64,000 nt of DNA from positions 57,220-121,219 of the forward strand of contig NZ_FORU01000011.1 of the NCBI RefSeq assembly GCF_900114085.1. Reading direction: 5' to 3'. A model generated the notes under the pieces. The model was not told where the DNA came from. It searched no databases and saw only the letters and a list, made by a program, of their open reading frames with translations. This DNA comes from Myroides guanonis (GTDB taxonomy: Bacteria > Bacteroidota > Bacteroidia > Flavobacteriales > Flavobacteriaceae). Of this stretch, positions 8,019 through 15,695 are shown piece after piece. The translations under genes were made by a program, and so were the position numbers. Within the stretch, counting starts at the first letter, position 1; every line of letters starts with the position of its first letter.

Positions 8019-8501
8019 TTAAAGTTTATAAGTTATTGGGCTGCATTGTGCGAATTTTTCTTTTGCTGTAATTGGTATTTGATAATCTGCTATAAAGAGA
8101 TTTAACAATCGCTGGTATTCTTTGTCTTTCTCATCTGTCGGAATGTCTTCTTCATTGCCAAGAAAATTATATACAAAGTAATCTATTGTTCCGTCTTCTT
8201 TAAAATATACTCTATTGAAACATCTTGTCGTCTTTTCCCAGTCGAAATTATTTTCTGAAAGGAATTTACTTAAGTCTTGGAAAAGCTTAGTATAAGCCTC
8301 TATCATTGCTTTTTGCTCTGTTTCTGTTTTAAAGACAGCTAAAGTTGGGTCTTGATGAATTGCTCCTGCATAACGCGTATCAATGTCTTCTTGAGAAATT
8401 CCATAACTTTCTAATTCCTCAAATTTTAACGCTTTATTTTGTCCAAAGACTGACATCGAAGTAACTGCCATAAGGAATCCTACTAGATATATTCTTACCA
8501 T
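8019..8501 (-). CDS. Exported hypothetical protein
   Basis: The 160-residue product has a Sec signal peptide (MVRIYLVGFLMAVTSMSVFGQ, cleavage after about residue 20) and no lipobox. The mature part is acidic, with two cysteines (TTRCFNRV and FAQCSP) that could pair in the periplasm. The section FDWEKTTRCFNRVYFKEDGTIDYFVYNFLG resembles the beta-rich part of TonB/TolA C-terminal-like domains in flavobacterial exported proteins, but I cannot assign the family. It appears to be transcribed alone. Confidence 0.75.
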   Translation of the reverse strand: MVRIYLVGFLMAVTSMSVFGQNKALKFEELESYGISQEDIDTRYAGAIHQDPTLAVFKTETEQKAMIEAYTKLFQDLSKFLSENNFDWEKTTRCFNRVYFKEDGTIDYFVYNFLGNEEDIPTDEKDKEYQRLLNLFIADYQIPITAKEKFAQCSPITYKL

Positions 8502-8630
8502 ACCCTTTTGTTTTATTTAAATAGCTTTTTTAACTATTACACTAATGTATTTAAAATAAACAAAAAAAGCTATTACTTCTTTTTAAGATTTAAATTCCCC
8601 TCTTGAAACTATGTTTTTTACTACATGATT

Positions 8631-9848
8631 TTAATCGTTTACTACCCCCTCTCCTGAACGCATTCCAAAGTATAATAATGCAAATGATGCTATCATTAAA
8701 AAACCAAGTGAATAGACCCAATTTTCAGTGATGTCAAATAAAGCTCCGAAAATTGGGGGACCAGATGCTGCTAATAAATAGCCAAATGATTGTGCCATTC
8801 CCGATAGTTCTATAGCCTGTGTGTTAGTGTTTGTTCGCAATACAAATAATAGCATCGCTACACTGAATGCTAAACCACTTGCCGCACCAATACATATTGA
8901 CCATATAACTATATAGTCTGTTTTAAATATCATAATTCCTCCAAAACCGATAGCGAATAACAATCCTATTCCAATTCCCAACATTTTCTGGTTTGTTAAT
9001 TTCCCTGCTATTACTGCTCCTAGGAATGAGGCTGGAAGTTGTGCAAATTGGATGTAAGATAGCACCCATCCCGCTTCTTCCATCGACATTCCCCACGAAT
9101 ACATTACATTCGGTAACCATGCCGCTACGCTATAAAAAAGCAAAGATTGAAGCCCCATAAATAGGGTTACACTCCATGCGAGTTTTGATTTATATAAATT
9201 GACTTTGGGTTCTTTGTATTGTTCTTCTACATTGACATTTTGTGCTTTTCTTCCTTTTACTTGAGGTAACCATATGAAGAATGCGAACAGTGACAAATAC
9301 ATCCATATTCCTATTGAACCTTGCCATCCCATCTGAGTTACTTGTCCTAGCTTAATACTAAAACCCGCTGCTAAAGCAGCTGTTAGGTTCATACCTACTG
9401 AATAGAGTCCCGTCATGGTCCCTACATTATTGGAAAAGCTTTTCTTAATAAATGCTGGCATTAATACGTTACCTACAGTAATGGCAATTCCAACTAATGC
9501 TGCTCCTACGAACAAACTTGCAACACTACCCCACTGACGCAACCACAATCCGAAAGTTAACAACGCGAGTGACACCAATAGCAACCTTTCTAATCCTACT
9601 CGCTTGGATACTTTTGGCGCAAAACCTGATAATGTAGCAAAGGCTAAAAGCGGAATGGTTGTTAACATCCCAGCTAATACTTTGGACAGATTTAATGACT
9701 CACTGATTTCAGAAATAACTGGTCCTACCGATGTTAAGGGTGCTCTTAAATTCGCGGCTACAAATACCATTCCCAGTACCATTAATGCCATTTGTAGCTT
9801 GGTGGTTGCTTTTTTTGTTGTATTCGAATTTATTTTTTGTGATTGCAT
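8631..9848 (-). CDS. MFS transporter, CynX/NimT family
   Basis: The protein has twelve predicted membrane segments and the family signature near the start, FVAANLRAPLTSVGPVI. It resembles E. coli NimT (2-nitroimidazole exporter) and the cyanate transporter CynX. I place the start at the ATG at 9848, giving 405 residues: a longer GTG frame from 9872 overlaps a perfect -7 box (9872-9879), so that GTG would not be transcribed. It is divergent from an AraC regulator, the same arrangement as nimT/nimR in E. coli. The substrate is inferred to be a small toxic or metabolic anion or drug, but is not known. Confidence 0.9.
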   Translation of the reverse strand: MQSQKINSNTTKKATTKLQMALMVLGMVFVAANLRAPLTSVGPVISEISESLNLSKVLAGMLTTIPLLAFATLSGFAPKVSKRVGLERLLLVSLALLTFGLWLRQWGSVASLFVGAALVGIAITVGNVLMPAFIKKSFSNNVGTMTGLYSVGMNLTAALAAGFSIKLGQVTQMGWQGSIGIWMYLSLFAFFIWLPQVKGRKAQNVNVEEQYKEPKVNLYKSKLAWSVTLFMGLQSLLFYSVAAWLPNVMYSWGMSMEEAGWVLSYIQFAQLPASFLGAVIAGKLTNQKMLGIGIGLLFAIGFGGIMIFKTDYIVIWSICIGAASGLAFSVAMLLFVLRTNTNTQAIELSGMAQSFGYLLAASGPPIFGALFDITENWVYSLGFLMIASFALLYFGMRSGEGVVND

Positions 9849-9871
9849 TTGAGTATTATAATTTGAAAGCA

Positions 9872-9879
9872 CAAAGATA
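9872..9879 (-). promoter_or_regulatory. -7 promoter box for the NimT-like gene
   Basis: On the minus strand this reads TATCTTTG, an exact TAnnTTTG. It lies 23 bases upstream of the ATG at 9848 and decides that start. Confidence 0.7.
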
Positions 9880-9895
9880 GTTGGTGGTTTTTAAT

Positions 9896-9903
9896 TAATT
9901 TTG
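9896..9903 (+). promoter_or_regulatory. -7 promoter box for the AraC regulator gene
   Basis: TAATTTTG is an exact TAnnTTTG match 28 bases before the ATG. It is back to back with the minus-strand box at 9872-9879, so each upstream element must lie within the opposing transcript. Confidence 0.65.
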
Positions 9904-9931
9904 ACATAGTTTATACTTAAAACGACATCCA

Positions 9932-10705
9932 ATGGAAGATAGTCACTTATTTGTTGATCAGATTGAGAAATCCGCTTTTGTATGGCACGAGCAAGATTGG
10001 GTGCATTCTAATGAATTTCATTCGCATCAAAAGGCGCAATTGGTTTATGTTACAGAAGGTTTTCAATATTTATATACGGAGAATAGTCGGTTTCTACTTC
10101 CACAGAACCACGCGGCTTGGATTCCATCTAATGTTTCCCATAAAACTTCTTCTGATGCTTCTACTGTTTTTTTAAGGACTATTTATTACGACACCAAACA
10201 CCTCCCCCCTTTTTTTGATGAGTTTAAATTGTTTACTGTTTCAGAGGTTCTTAGAGAAATGATTCTTTATACTGAAAAATGGTCAAAACTAGAGACCTAT
10301 TCTGAGGCTGAATTTCATTTTTTACAAGCTATTCTTCTGGAACTTCCTTCTTTTACTAAGGAGGCTCCGCCTCTTTATATTCCTATTCCAAAAAATCCGA
10401 ATCTTCTTGGTATTACTAATTATATTAATGAACGTTTTGCTGAGTCTTGGGATATCCAATCTATTGCTACAAAGTTCCACTTTAGCTCTCGTACTTTAGA
10501 GCGTTTATTTAAGGTTGAAACTGGAATTACTATTGCTAAGTACGTTCAACTTGTTAGGATGATAAAGGCAGTGGAATTACTCAACCAAAATCAATTTACT
10601 ATTAGTGAAATTGCCTATAAAGTTGGTTATAAGAACATTCAGTCTTTTAGCAATAGTTTTTATCAACTATTAGGTAATCGTCCCAAAGATTTTATTAATT
10701 ATTAA
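9932..10705 (+). CDS. AraC family transcriptional regulator (NimR-like)
   Basis: The 257-residue protein has an N-terminal cupin-type sensor (HSNEFHSHQKAQLVYV, LLPQNHAAWIPSNVSHKT) and a C-terminal double helix-turn-helix (about residues 160-257, with SSRTLERLFKVETG and ISEIAYKVGYKNIQSFSNSFYQLLGNRPKDF). This is the architecture of NimR/YeaM-type AraC regulators. It most likely controls the divergent MFS gene and itself from the 83-base shared gap. The ligand is unknown. Confidence 0.95.
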   Translation: MEDSHLFVDQIEKSAFVWHEQDWVHSNEFHSHQKAQLVYVTEGFQYLYTENSRFLLPQNHAAWIPSNVSHKTSSDASTVFLRTIYYDTKHLPPFFDEFKLFTVSEVLREMILYTEKWSKLETYSEAEFHFLQAILLELPSFTKEAPPLYIPIPKNPNLLGITNYINERFAESWDIQSIATKFHFSSRTLERLFKVETGITIAKYVQLVRMIKAVELLNQNQFTISEIAYKVGYKNIQSFSNSFYQLLGNRPKDFINY

Positions 10706-10756
10706 AGGGATGAGATCACTTTTCAACCTGTTTTATAAACTAGTTACATTGCTATT

Positions 10757-10779
10757 AATACTCTAGATAATAGAGTATT
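10757..10779 (+). promoter_or_regulatory. Inverted repeat overlapping a promoter: candidate operator
   Basis: AATACTCTA and TAGAGTATT are exact 9-bp reverse complements around five bases. The right arm overlaps the -7 box at 10776-10783. It could be a repressor site for the Na/Pi gene, or a weak terminator for the AraC gene because a short T run follows. Confidence 0.5.
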
Positions 10780-10783
10780 TTTG
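10776..10783 (+). promoter_or_regulatory. -7 promoter box for the Na/Pi cotransporter-like gene
   Basis: TATTTTTG matches TAnnTTTG exactly, 40 bases before the ATG. A TTG lies 24 bases upstream at 10749-10751, slightly wider than usual. Confidence 0.6.
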
Positions 10784-10823
10784 CTAATTAAGAAATCTAC
10801 AATTTATTGTTATACTCGACAAT

Positions 10824-11789
10824 ATGGAAAACTTCAATACTATCATTCTTATTATTTCAGCAATCGCCCTCTTTATTTATGGATTGCAAAGCTTTAGTAA
10901 GGAAATAGAAAACTTTGGTACGGAAAAACTACAGAAATGGATTCAAAAAATTACTCGTATTCCTTTGGGTGGTTTTTTGTTAGGCGGTGGAATTACGGCT
11001 ATCATCCAATCAAGTACTTTGGTTTCTTCTCTTACTGTTAGTTTGATTGATACGGGTATCATCAGTTTTCGAGAGAGTTTATTGATTCTTTTAGGTACCA
11101 ATGTTGGAACCACCTCTACGGCGTGGATTGTGACTTTTCAATCGCAAATGCTAGGTCCTATTTTCATCGTTTTGGGTACGGTTATAAGTATGATTCCTCG
11201 AAAGATTGCTACTGCTGGTAAATCTATTTTTTATTTTGGTTTTATCTTCTTTTCACTTTCAATGATTAGCAATGTGATGGAACCGCTTAAGTCTGACCCC
11301 TTACTTATAGAAATACTTTCTAAGGCTTCTAATCCTATTCTTGGTATTTTATATGGAATTGTTATTACTATTATTATTCAATCGAGTTCTGTTGTTGTTG
11401 GTTTAGTGATCGTTTTAATTTCTCAGGGTGTTATCTCTTTGGAAGCGGCTATTCCAATAGTTGTGGGTGCTAATATTGGTACTACCTCAACGGCTTTAAT
11501 AGTTAGTTTAAAGATGTCACCCTTGTCTAGATTAACGGCTTTTGCTTCTTCTAGTTTTAACGTTATAGGCGTAGTGGCTCTGTTACCTTTTTTTCCTCTT
11601 CTAGAAAAAACTGTTGAAAAAATCACAAGTACTCCTGAAATGCAGGTAGCCCTTGCTTTTACTATTGCAAATACTTTCACTTCTGTTTTCTTCTTGATAT
11701 TTTTAAATCCTACTATACGATTGCTTCAAAAACATAGATGGTATAAAGAATATCTTGAAATTAAGGAACATTCAGAAGTCATATCCTAA
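10824..11789 (+). CDS. Na/Pi cotransporter family protein (NptA/YjbB-like, short form)
   Basis: The 321-residue membrane protein contains the two inverted repeats of the Na/Pi (PF02690) fold: QSSTLVSSLTVSLIDTG with GTNVGTTSTAW, and QSSSVVVGLVIVLISQG with GANIGTTSTA. The QSS and GT/NxGTT motifs form the substrate and sodium site. It lacks the cytoplasmic PhoU-like domain found in YjbB-type members of about 540 residues. Import or export of phosphate with sodium is the family role; direction is not known here. It has its own promoter with a palindrome over the -7 box. Confidence 0.92.
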   Translation: MENFNTIILIISAIALFIYGLQSFSKEIENFGTEKLQKWIQKITRIPLGGFLLGGGITAIIQSSTLVSSLTVSLIDTGIISFRESLLILLGTNVGTTSTAWIVTFQSQMLGPIFIVLGTVISMIPRKIATAGKSIFYFGFIFFSLSMISNVMEPLKSDPLLIEILSKASNPILGILYGIVITIIIQSSSVVVGLVIVLISQGVISLEAAIPIVVGANIGTTSTALIVSLKMSPLSRLTAFASSSFNVIGVVALLPFFPLLEKTVEKITSTPEMQVALAFTIANTFTSVFFLIFLNPTIRLLQKHRWYKEYLEIKEHSEVIS

Positions 11790-11814
11790 AAACGATTAGC
11801 CTTTTGATTTTTTA

Positions 11815-11822
11815 TACCTTTG
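11815..11822 (+). promoter_or_regulatory. -7 promoter box for the phosphodiesterase gene
   Basis: TACCTTTG is an exact TAnnTTTG match ending 15 bases before the ATG at 11838. It overlaps an upstream in-frame TTG (11820) and rules that start out. Confidence 0.65.
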
Positions 11823-11837
11823 TACAAAATCAAAAAA

Positions 11838-12776
11838 ATGAAGAAGATTCTTACTCTTTTAGTTATAGCTTTTAGTTCTATTGCTCAATCTCAGACTTTC
11901 GAATTAGTTCCGTTGGGAATTTATGGTGGAGGTGATGAAAGTAATTTGTCTTCGTATTTGGTTGGGGAATACAATTCTAATAGCTATTTGGCTCTGGATG
12001 CTGGTACTATACGTGCTGGGATTCAAAAAGCGCGAGAATTACAAACTTTCAACAAACCGAATGAAGTTGTTTTAAAGGACTATATCAAAGGGTATTTCAT
12101 TTCTCATGGTCATTTAGATCATCTTTCAGGATTGATTATCAATTCGCCTGAAGATAGTTCTAAACCTATTTATGCTTTACCATTTGTTATCGACATTTTT
12201 AAGAATAATTATTTCACGAATGCTTCCTGGTCTAATTTTGGAAATGAGGGTGAGTCTCCTATTATTGGAAAATATATTTATCAACGTGTTACTCCTCTAA
12301 AAGATTTCGTCATAGAGAACACTAGAATGTCGGCAGAAGTTTTTGAGTTAAGTCATGTGAATCCACAGCAAAGTTCTGCGCTTATCGTAAACTTAGACGG
12401 TTCCTCGATTGCTTATTTAGGTGACACTGGTGCAGACCGCGTGGAGAAATCAGATAAGTTAGGTGTTTTATGGACGGCTCTTGCTCCAAAAATAAAAGCT
12501 AAATCTCTTAAAGCACTTTTGATAGAGGTTTCTTTTACTGATGAACAACCCGAAGATAAACTGTATGGACATCTAACTCCGAATTTACTAAAAGAAGAGT
12601 TGAGAAAACTAGAGAAAATCAATGGTAAGGGAAGCTTAAAAGGATTAAATGTAATGATTACACATCTGAAACCTAGTGGGGATCAGGTTCAAAAAATCAA
12701 ATCCACTCTTGAAGCAACTAATGAACTTGAGGTAAATTACATTTTTCCTATACAAGGGCAGCGTTACTTATTCTAA
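11838..12776 (+). CDS. Exported class II 3',5'-cyclic-nucleotide phosphodiesterase (CpdP/PDE1-like)
   Basis: The 312-residue protein has a signal peptide (MKKILTLLVIAFSSIAQSQ) and a metallo-beta-lactamase-fold zinc motif HGHLDH at residues 90-95. The sequence HGHLDHLSGLIINSP fits the class II PDE signature HxHLDHxxGLxxxSP in full. The family hydrolyses cAMP or cGMP; the best known members are yeast PDE1 and periplasmic CpdP of Vibrio fischeri. Here it should act in the periplasm on extracellular cyclic nucleotide. Further ligand motifs seen are ELSHVNP and YLGDTGAD. The start is fixed by the promoter box just upstream. Confidence 0.93.
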   Translation: MKKILTLLVIAFSSIAQSQTFELVPLGIYGGGDESNLSSYLVGEYNSNSYLALDAGTIRAGIQKARELQTFNKPNEVVLKDYIKGYFISHGHLDHLSGLIINSPEDSSKPIYALPFVIDIFKNNYFTNASWSNFGNEGESPIIGKYIYQRVTPLKDFVIENTRMSAEVFELSHVNPQQSSALIVNLDGSSIAYLGDTGADRVEKSDKLGVLWTALAPKIKAKSLKALLIEVSFTDEQPEDKLYGHLTPNLLKEELRKLEKINGKGSLKGLNVMITHLKPSGDQVQKIKSTLEATNELEVNYIFPIQGQRYLF

Positions 12777-12788
12777 GCTCAAATATTT

Positions 12789-14135
12789 TTATTCTTCTTT
12801 TTTAAAGAATAGTACTCCAACAACAAACACTATTATGAAGCTGACTGCTGATGGCAATAGCCATGGAAGATTGTATTCATACAAGGGAATGCTGTTTAAA
12901 AAACCTTGAATGTTTTGTTGGGTATTTATCCACACTGTTGGATCTGTTGCCTTTTGTGAGAACACATTGCTTAGATGAGCAATAAGCTCTAATGCTGCAA
13001 TAACTGCTGAAGCTAAAATAGCTGCTACAAATGGTGCTTTTCGTTTCACTATTCTACCGAACACTACCATATATAAAACCAAGGTTAGGGTTATTGGATA
13101 AATAAAGGCTAAGAATGGAAATGCATAGGAAATGATTTCATCTACTCCATTTACTGCCAGATAACCTGACACCAAACAAGTTATAACAACGATTATACGA
13201 TAACTTAAAAACCCTCTACTCAACTGACTAAAAAAGGTTCCAACTGCACATGTTAAAGCAATTGCGGTTGTTAAACAAGCTAATGCAATACATAAGGCAA
13301 GCGCATAGGTTCCCGTTGTACCCAAAAGACCGTTTGATATATGAAGTAACAAATCTGTTCGCTTAATATGAGCTCCCATAGGATAACCAGATGTGGCACC
13401 GAGATATACCAAACCTCCATAGATAAATAACAAACAAAACATTGCTACTAAACCTGCGATAATGGTAATTTTTGTTTTCTCTTGTACCGTTGTGTATCCT
13501 TTTGCTATGGCTGCTGTTATAATGATACTAGCAAAAATTACCGAAGCTAACACATCCATAGTTTGGTAACCTTCTGCAAATCCATGAAAGAATGCTTCTT
13601 GATTGGAATGTGTATCTAATAGAGAGGTGTCTAATGGGTTTAATATTCCTGCTACCACAAGGACTGTTAACAACACTAATAATAAAGGGGTTAGGTATTT
13701 ACCTATTATATCTACAACTTTAGATGGAGAGATTGACAGTGCTAAAACTATGGCAAAAAAGAGTATGGAAGACCATATTGGATTGAAATCTGGAAATATA
13801 GACAATACACCCACTTCAAATGTGGTTGCAGCGGTTCTTGGTATTGCTACTAGCGGACCTATACTCAACATAATGAGTGTTGCTAATACTATCGCTAAGG
13901 TTTTATTGATACGGGCTCCTAAGTCCGTAAAAGAGTCTCCTGAGAACAATACTGCTAGAATCCCTAAAAAAGGTGCTAGTATAGCTGTTAACGTGAAACC
14001 GCTTATAGAAGACCACCAATCAGCTCCTGCATTTAATCCTAAAAAGGGAGGTAAAATTAAATTACCTGCTCCAAAAAACATGGCAAATAGTGCAAAACCA
14101 ATGGTTAATCCATCTAATATCTTCTTTGAACTCAT
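12789..14135 (-). CDS. brnQ: Branched-chain amino acid:cation symporter BrnQ (LIVCS family)
   Basis: The 448-residue protein has about twelve membrane helices and starts with the LIVCS signature GFALFAMFFGAGNLILPPFLG, followed by GPLVAIPRTAATTFEVG, both typical of BrnQ. It imports leucine, isoleucine and valine with sodium or protons across the inner membrane. It is convergent with the phosphodiesterase gene only 12 bases away. Upstream, a -7 box is followed by a hairpin with a T run inside the leader, suggesting attenuation control. Confidence 0.96.
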   Translation of the reverse strand: MSSKKILDGLTIGFALFAMFFGAGNLILPPFLGLNAGADWWSSISGFTLTAILAPFLGILAVLFSGDSFTDLGARINKTLAIVLATLIMLSIGPLVAIPRTAATTFEVGVLSIFPDFNPIWSSILFFAIVLALSISPSKVVDIIGKYLTPLLLVLLTVLVVAGILNPLDTSLLDTHSNQEAFFHGFAEGYQTMDVLASVIFASIIITAAIAKGYTTVQEKTKITIIAGLVAMFCLLFIYGGLVYLGATSGYPMGAHIKRTDLLLHISNGLLGTTGTYALALCIALACLTTAIALTCAVGTFFSQLSRGFLSYRIIVVITCLVSGYLAVNGVDEIISYAFPFLAFIYPITLTLVLYMVVFGRIVKRKAPFVAAILASAVIAALELIAHLSNVFSQKATDPTVWINTQQNIQGFLNSIPLYEYNLPWLLPSAVSFIIVFVVGVLFFKKEE

Positions 14136-14163
14136 CCTATATCTATATTGTTTATAACAAAAA

Positions 14164-14188
14164 AAATCAGAATAGTAGTTTCTGATTT
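14164..14188 (-). promoter_or_regulatory. Leader hairpin with T run upstream of brnQ: candidate attenuator
   Basis: Read on the minus strand, a 9-bp stem AAATCAGAA/TTCTGATTT with a seven-base loop runs into a stretch of eight T. It lies between the brnQ -7 box and its ATG. It has the form of an intrinsic terminator inside a 5' leader. It could instead end read-through from the permease gene further upstream. Confidence 0.5.
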
Positions 14189-14200
14189 ATGTAGTACGCA

Positions 14201-14208
14201 CAAATATA
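14201..14208 (-). promoter_or_regulatory. -7 promoter box for brnQ
   Basis: The minus strand reads TATATTTG, an exact match to TAnnTTTG, 66 bases upstream of the ATG. This gives a leader of roughly 60 bases that contains the hairpin at 14164-14188. Confidence 0.6.
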
Positions 14209-14453
14209 ACATTATAATTTTACTGAGAAAGAAGCAATGGCATTTATTAGGTTCTTACGGATTAACAAACAATGATCGAATTATTTAAATATAGTTAAAA
14301 GTTTTCCGCTTTTCACTACACATAATTCATATCGTAGTTTTTTTAGCAACCAAGCTACATATTCATTCCACAAATACCCCTTATTCACTTAAATTAGTAA
14401 CTTTACCATTATAACAATAAGATTATAACGCCTATTAAACTTCTAGTTTGATT

Positions 14454-15689
14454 TTAATCAAAGCGCATCGCTTTAATTGGAGTGATTTTGGTAATAATAT
14501 ATGATGGTATCAACAACACTAATATTGAAATAAAAACTACTCCAACATTTAATAATAATATATCCGAGAAACGAATTAATACGGGTGCCTCTTTCACATA
14601 ATAAGAAGCTGGGTCTAATTGAATGACTCCATAGTATTTCTGAATTAACAGTAGTCCCAATCCTATAACATTTCCATAGATTAATCCTTTTAGGATTAGA
14701 TAAGTTGCATTGTATAGAAATATTTTACGAATACTCCAATTAGTAGCTCCTAAAGACTTCAAAATCCCTATCATTTGAACACGTTCTAAAATTAGCACTA
14801 ACAATGCTACTATCATATTAATGGAAGCTACTACAACCATAATGGTAATAATAATGATAATATTTAAATCAAACATCTGCATCCAGGTAAAGATGTTTCC
14901 ATACTTTTCTACTATCGTTTGACTGTTTAGTGTTGAGGGTAGTGCTAAATATACTTCGCTTCCTTTTTCTTCTATTTTGTCAAAATCATCTAAGACTATT
15001 TCAAAACCTCCAACTTGATCTTCCTTCCATCGATTTAACCTTTGTACGTGTTTGAGATCTCCAATCACGAAATTGGCATCAAATTCTTGCATACCTGAAT
15101 TATAAATTCCCACTATTTCGAACTGACGAACATTGGGTACTTGATTTCCTGTATCTTTTAGAAAATGCATGGTAATCTTATCTCCTACGGTAAAGCCTAA
15201 ACGATCCGTTACATATTCAGAAGCCAGAACTTCATTACTCATTCCTTCTCCTAAAGCTGGTAACCTTCCTTTTGTTATATAGTCTTGTATTTCTTTTAAG
15301 TCGTAGTTTTCATTTACTCCTTTGTAGATTATTCCTTCAAAGGCTTCTTCTGTTCGTATTATTCCGGCTTTTGATGCAAAGGGCTGAATGTGCTTTATCC
15401 CTTCTACTTCCTTAAATTCTGGATAAAAATCTTGTTTTATGCTTATAGGTGCAATTGAAAGGTCGGTGACATTTGCATCGTAATTTGTTATTACGATATG
15501 TCCGTTGAACGCTGATATTTTATCTCTGATTTTATATTTCAATCCTAAACCAGTAGACACAGAAACTAGCATCATAATAATACCCAATGCAATAGCAGTA
15601 ATTGCAATTTTCATTATTGGTGCAGATATACTACTTTTATAGTTTTTAGTAGTAATGAGTCTTTTGGCTATAAAATATTCTAATCTCAA
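14454..15689 (-). CDS. LolC/LolE-type ABC transporter permease (FtsX/MacB fold)
   Basis: The 411-residue protein has four membrane helices in the LolC/E layout: one near residues 25-45, then a large periplasmic domain, then three at the C-terminus. The start RLEYFIAKRLITTKNYKSS and the end PSYIITKITPIKAMRFD are typical of this family in flavobacteria. LolCDE extracts lipoproteins from the inner membrane for transfer to the outer membrane. No ATPase partner is nearby. The start is a TTG at 15689; no ATG fits upstream in frame, and the family aligns from this codon. Only six bases separate it from the divergent NamZ start. Confidence 0.9.
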   Translation of the reverse strand: MRLEYFIAKRLITTKNYKSSISAPIMKIAITAIALGIIMMLVSVSTGLGLKYKIRDKISAFNGHIVITNYDANVTDLSIAPISIKQDFYPEFKEVEGIKHIQPFASKAGIIRTEEAFEGIIYKGVNENYDLKEIQDYITKGRLPALGEGMSNEVLASEYVTDRLGFTVGDKITMHFLKDTGNQVPNVRQFEIVGIYNSGMQEFDANFVIGDLKHVQRLNRWKEDQVGGFEIVLDDFDKIEEKGSEVYLALPSTLNSQTIVEKYGNIFTWMQMFDLNIIIIITIMVVVASINMIVALLVLILERVQMIGILKSLGATNWSIRKIFLYNATYLILKGLIYGNVIGLGLLLIQKYYGVIQLDPASYYVKEAPVLIRFSDILLLNVGVVFISILVLLIPSYIITKITPIKAMRFD

Positions 15690-15695
15690 GGTCGT

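Larger units (their letters stand above)
14136..14453. other. Intergenic region between the LolC/E-type permease gene and brnQ
   Basis: This 318-base gap holds the brnQ leader hairpin and -7 box near its left end. The part from about 14210 to 14453 shows no gene, RNA or repeat that I can recognise. Both flanking genes run on the minus strand. Confidence 0.6.

Noticed and set aside
8519..8575. Inverted repeat AATAGCTTTTTT/AAAAAAGCTATT as terminator after the NimT-like gene
   Set aside because: The loop is about 30 bases and the stem is almost all A/T, so a stable terminator hairpin is doubtful.
9849..9872. Longer form of the NimT-like protein from a GTG at 9872
   Set aside because: An exact -7 box covers the GTG, so it would not be in the transcript; the added residues are not family-like.
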